Assembly: GCA_017483425.1 (NCBI GenBank)
Contig: JAFUWM010000315.1
Coordinates: 1 to 8,750 of the forward strand
Direction of reading: 5' to 3'
Source: Lachnospiraceae bacterium
GTDB lineage: Bacteria; Bacillota; Clostridia; Lachnospirales; Lachnospiraceae
DNA: 8,750 nt
Position 1 is the stretch's first letter; every line of letters begins with the position of its first letter. Below, one piece after another: positions 6,852-8,750 of the stretch. The position numbers were made by a program, and so were the translations under genes. The notes beneath the pieces were generated by a model. That model was not told where the DNA came from. It was given only the letters and a program-made list of their open reading frames with translations, and ran no database searches.

Positions 6852-8609
6852 CTAATGCACGTATACGCATTGACAATAGTATCCCCCATATCCTCCCTTG
6901 GAATGTAATTTTTCCCTGTATCCGGTCGCCATATAGCCATTTTCCACACCCATTATATTCTGCATATGCAAGGGGGAATTAAACCATGCATTACATACGC
7001 TTTCGGCATCCTTATATCCCGCGGCTATATTCTCTCCGGCAAAGCTGTAAGGACAGAGTGCCGTTTTCGCGTATGCACTCCAGCACAACGTCCCGTCAGG
7101 CCTGGTATGCGAGTATTCCTTTATAAGCTCTTTCACCCTGACATTGGCGACCTTTCGCCACAGATCCTCCCTTGTGGCAAGCTTATCCAGTCCCCGGGCT
7201 TCTCTCTCTTTGTTGCAAATGGAAAGAATCTCGATATTCATTTTCCATGCATCTTCCTCGTCCGGCTCTTCCAGAAGATCCTTTGTATTTAAGCCTGAGT
7301 CCTTATACATTTCCTTAAATTCTTTCGTGGACATCAGTTCATTTATCATATGCTCTCTGGTACAGCTATAGTTCAGCTGGTCTTCCCAATACTCCCTCTC
7401 CTCCTCGGACGGTCCCCTTGCAAGAAGCGCATAATACAGCATGTCGGCAACCTGCCCGTTATCCCTGTATATACCATAACATACCCTCCCCAGGGTAATG
7501 CTCTTTACAACCTCTGAAACGGCATTTCCCGATACCAACTTTTCACTTTGTTTCCTAAGAGCTTTTACACTCGGGTTTTTTACCAGAGGAAACTTGTATA
7601 ACCGATACACAAGATAAGTGGCAGCGTCTCCGAATTCATCGTAGACTGCCTTTCTCTCATCTTTTTTTTCTATGTATTTTTCAAAATTGGAACGCACCTT
7701 TTTTTGAGACATTCCTTCATATTTTATCTCTACGGTTTTTTTTCCGTCTTCCCCTTGCGCAATCGGATTTTCAGTGAAATATGTCCCGTCATCCGAAAAC
7801 CCTTTTACATCAGCCGGAGTCTGACCGGCTCCCGCATGTATCCCATGCAGTCCCATATGTGGCAGCGTCACGATAAGTACCATGATGATTCCCATGGTTA
7901 TAATTGCCGAATTCGCCCACTTGTCCACTGTTCCGCTGATTTTATCTCCCCTATTCCCTGTCTTGTTTATCCACCCGCTGTATATCTGAGCCGCCATACA
8001 TATGGTAATAAGGGAAACCATAAACACCGTGCTAATAACCGATCGATAAAAATAATATGTTGCCAATGTTATGATATACATCACTATATATTCATAGCTT
8101 TCAAACCGGCATTTTCTCACAAAAACTGTAAGAAGCATAATAAGCAGTACAATATGGGCGAAGTCTTCCCCGTCATACATGCCAAACGCGAATTTGTCTA
8201 TGTTATACCCCATGATCCCAAGCTCACCAAACCCTGCGCAGAGCAGAAATACACCAAAAATCGTAACCGTCGCCCCAAGTGCAACTTCAGCGGTTTTCTG
8301 TACCGGCTTATGCACCAGTGCCACGGCTATGGCGGGTATATCCCATATTCCTCCGCCTACAAGCGACACTGCCACCAGTACGGCGTATAGTGTTTTCTTT
8401 TTCCTGTTTTCTTCCCCGAGTATATTTTTTATGGCGAACAGTCGGATGATGATTTCCACAGCTATGACCGGAATCGTGAGCATATTCAGGAAGTCTTTCC
8501 TCTCCTGAACGACCATTGTATTCCCCGACAAAAAGAAGTATGCGATCCAACAGATGAAAGAAGCATACAGTATGAAATCCATGATTTTGTCTTTATATTT
8601 ATTATTCAT
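6852..8609 (-). CDS. Multi-pass membrane protein with DUF4214-like segment and C-terminal CAP/SCP domain
   Basis: 585 residues in three parts. The first (about 1-252) is membrane-embedded with seven or eight hydrophobic segments (near 12-29, 42-62, 73-98, 107-133, 151-165, 171-188, 190-210, 233-250). Residues 255-370 are a hydrophilic connector. About 370-437 resemble DUF4214 (pattern: LY..LLARGPSEEEREYWEDQL, then STKEF). The last 130 (about 456-585) are a CAP/SCP domain (the CAP superfamily of PR-1-like and allergen V5-like proteins), with HTRPDGT (501-507), GENIA (525-529) and WFNSPLHMQNIM (542-553); H501, E526 and H548 fit the conserved CAP pocket. Downstream of the last helix the protein is probably outside the cell, so a surface or wall-associated role is likely; the molecular function is unknown. 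The CAP part has six cysteines. The start at 8609 has no ribosome site but a strong extended -10 just upstream; a later ATG at 8582 is the alternative. It lies between probable rplQ and the ECF genes, where it is not usually found. Confidence 0.85.
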   Translation of the reverse strand: MNNKYKDKIMDFILYASFICWIAYFFLSGNTMVVQERKDFLNMLTIPVIAVEIIIRLFAIKNILGEENRKKKTLYAVLVAVSLVGGGIWDIPAIAVALVHKPVQKTAEVALGATVTIFGVFLLCAGFGELGIMGYNIDKFAFGMYDGEDFAHIVLLIMLLTVFVRKCRFESYEYIVMYIITLATYYFYRSVISTVFMVSLITICMAAQIYSGWINKTGNRGDKISGTVDKWANSAIITMGIIMVLIVTLPHMGLHGIHAGAGQTPADVKGFSDDGTYFTENPIAQGEDGKKTVEIKYEGMSQKKVRSNFEKYIEKKDERKAVYDEFGDAATYLVYRLYKFPLVKNPSVKALRKQSEKLVSGNAVSEVVKSITLGRVCYGIYRDNGQVADMLYYALLARGPSEEEREYWEDQLNYSCTREHMINELMSTKEFKEMYKDSGLNTKDLLEEPDEEDAWKMNIEILSICNKEREARGLDKLATREDLWRKVANVRVKELIKEYSHTRPDGTLCWSAYAKTALCPYSFAGENIAAGYKDAESVCNAWFNSPLHMQNIMGVENGYMATGYREKLHSKGGYGGYYCQCVYVH

Positions 8610-8615
8610 TCGCTG

Positions 8616-8624
8616 ATTATACCA
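8616..8624 (-). promoter_or_regulatory. Extended -10 promoter immediately before the CAP-protein start
   Basis: The minus strand shows TG-G-TATAAT (8624-8616), a perfect extended -10 element. No good -35 is present at 16-18 bases, which extended -10 promoters can do without. Only six bases separate TATAAT from the ATG at 8609, so transcription would start at or beside the A of the start codon, predicting a leaderless mRNA. It sits just after the rplQ-side terminator, as expected for a new transcription unit. Confidence 0.55.
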
Positions 8625-8666
8625 TACACACTGGCAGGTGCACCAGTTTGTTACTTTACCATTAAT

Positions 8667-8701
8667 AAAAGCCCGGCGCCGTGTTTCACGGGCCGGGTTT
8701 T
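8667..8701 (-). terminator. Rho-independent terminator after probable rplQ
   Basis: A GC-rich hairpin: 6 pairs (8672-8677 with 8692-8697), one unpaired G at 8678, 5 more pairs (8679-8683 with 8687-8691) and a 3-base loop. On the minus strand it is followed by CTTTTATT, and on the plus strand by TTTT, so it could work in both directions. It begins 28 bases after the stop of the upstream gene, separating that gene from the CAP-protein gene. Confidence 0.8.
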
Positions 8702-8725
8702 CGTTAGATACTGTTTTTCTGTTAT

Positions 8726-8750
8726 TCAGATAAGTTCGAGGAGCACTTCC
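8726..8750 (-). CDS. rplQ: C-terminal end of upstream gene, probably ribosomal protein L17
   Basis: Only the last seven codons and the stop are visible: EVLLELI then TGA (8728-8726), entering from the right edge. An acidic-hydrophobic ending of this kind is usual for L17 (many end in I/L-E-L-V). In Firmicutes rplQ normally precedes ecfA1-ecfA2-ecfT-truA, and a strong terminator follows here as expected at the end of the ribosomal operon. The identification therefore rests mainly on gene order; the peptide alone is too short to prove it. Confidence 0.5.

Noticed and set aside
6853..6872. Near-palindrome with CGTATACG at the end of the CAP gene, as a terminator.
   Set aside because: Only five outer pairs form, no T-run follows, and the sequence encodes the last codons of the protein.
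7704..8390. A 228-codon plus-strand open frame opposite the CAP-protein gene.
   Set aside because: It is the antisense shadow of a membrane protein gene, rich in Cys/His/Tyr/Arg with no recognisable domain or ribosome site; the minus-strand gene accounts for the sequence.
8610..8750. The reading frame of the CAP protein stays open upstream of its ATG to the window edge, which might mean a longer protein.
   Set aside because: A strong terminator hairpin (8667-8701) and an extended -10 promoter lie inside this stretch, the other frame carries the end of the upstream gene, and the open frame has no start with a ribosome site.

Overview
The window looks like chromosomal DNA of a low-to-middle GC Firmicute, most likely a Clostridia/Lachnospiraceae-type anaerobe. 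This is inferred from the gene families and the order of the genes; no marker in the window fixes the genus. Every gene I accept lies on the minus strand, so transcription runs from high to low coordinates. There are no stretches of more than 300 bases without a gene, and I see no tRNA, rRNA, CRISPR array or insertion sequence.

Right edge to about 8600: the last codons of a gene, probably rplQ (ribosomal protein L17), followed by a strong hairpin terminator. A promoter then places its extended -10 box almost on the next start codon. Next is a 585-residue membrane protein with a DUF4214-like segment and a C-terminal CAP/SCP domain (8609-6852). Then comes the energizing module of an ECF vitamin/metal transporter: both ATPases fused into one 615-residue protein (6807-4960), followed by the transmembrane EcfT (4967-4161). 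The left half holds a multi-membrane protein that resembles GT-C glycosyltransferases (4159-2480), a family 2 glycosyltransferase with two C-terminal membrane helices (2477-1467), the tRNA pseudouridine synthase truA (1474-713), and the N-terminal third of an aconitase-family hydratase (712-1, cut by the window edge). From the ATPase gene to the hydratase the genes overlap by 8 bases or are 0-2 bases apart, which indicates one translationally coupled operon.

Known context: many Firmicutes carry rplQ - ecfA1 - ecfA2 - ecfT - truA - rplM - rpsI. Here that order is recognisable but altered. The CAP protein sits between rplQ and the ATPases, the ATPases are fused, two glycosyltransferase-type genes sit between ecfT and truA, and a hydratase follows truA where rplM is expected.

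The most striking item is in the linker of the fused ATPase. Three back-to-back inverted repeats (5831-5964) are packed into coding sequence exactly where the ecfA1 stop and ecfA2 start would be expected. This looks like an in-frame palindromic element that joined the two genes. Other points worth checking are two genes that lack a Shine-Dalgarno sequence and have -10-like boxes right at the start codon (possible leaderless mRNAs), an 18-base palindrome abutting the ATPase start, and a cysteine-rich CAP domain on an unusual membrane protein.
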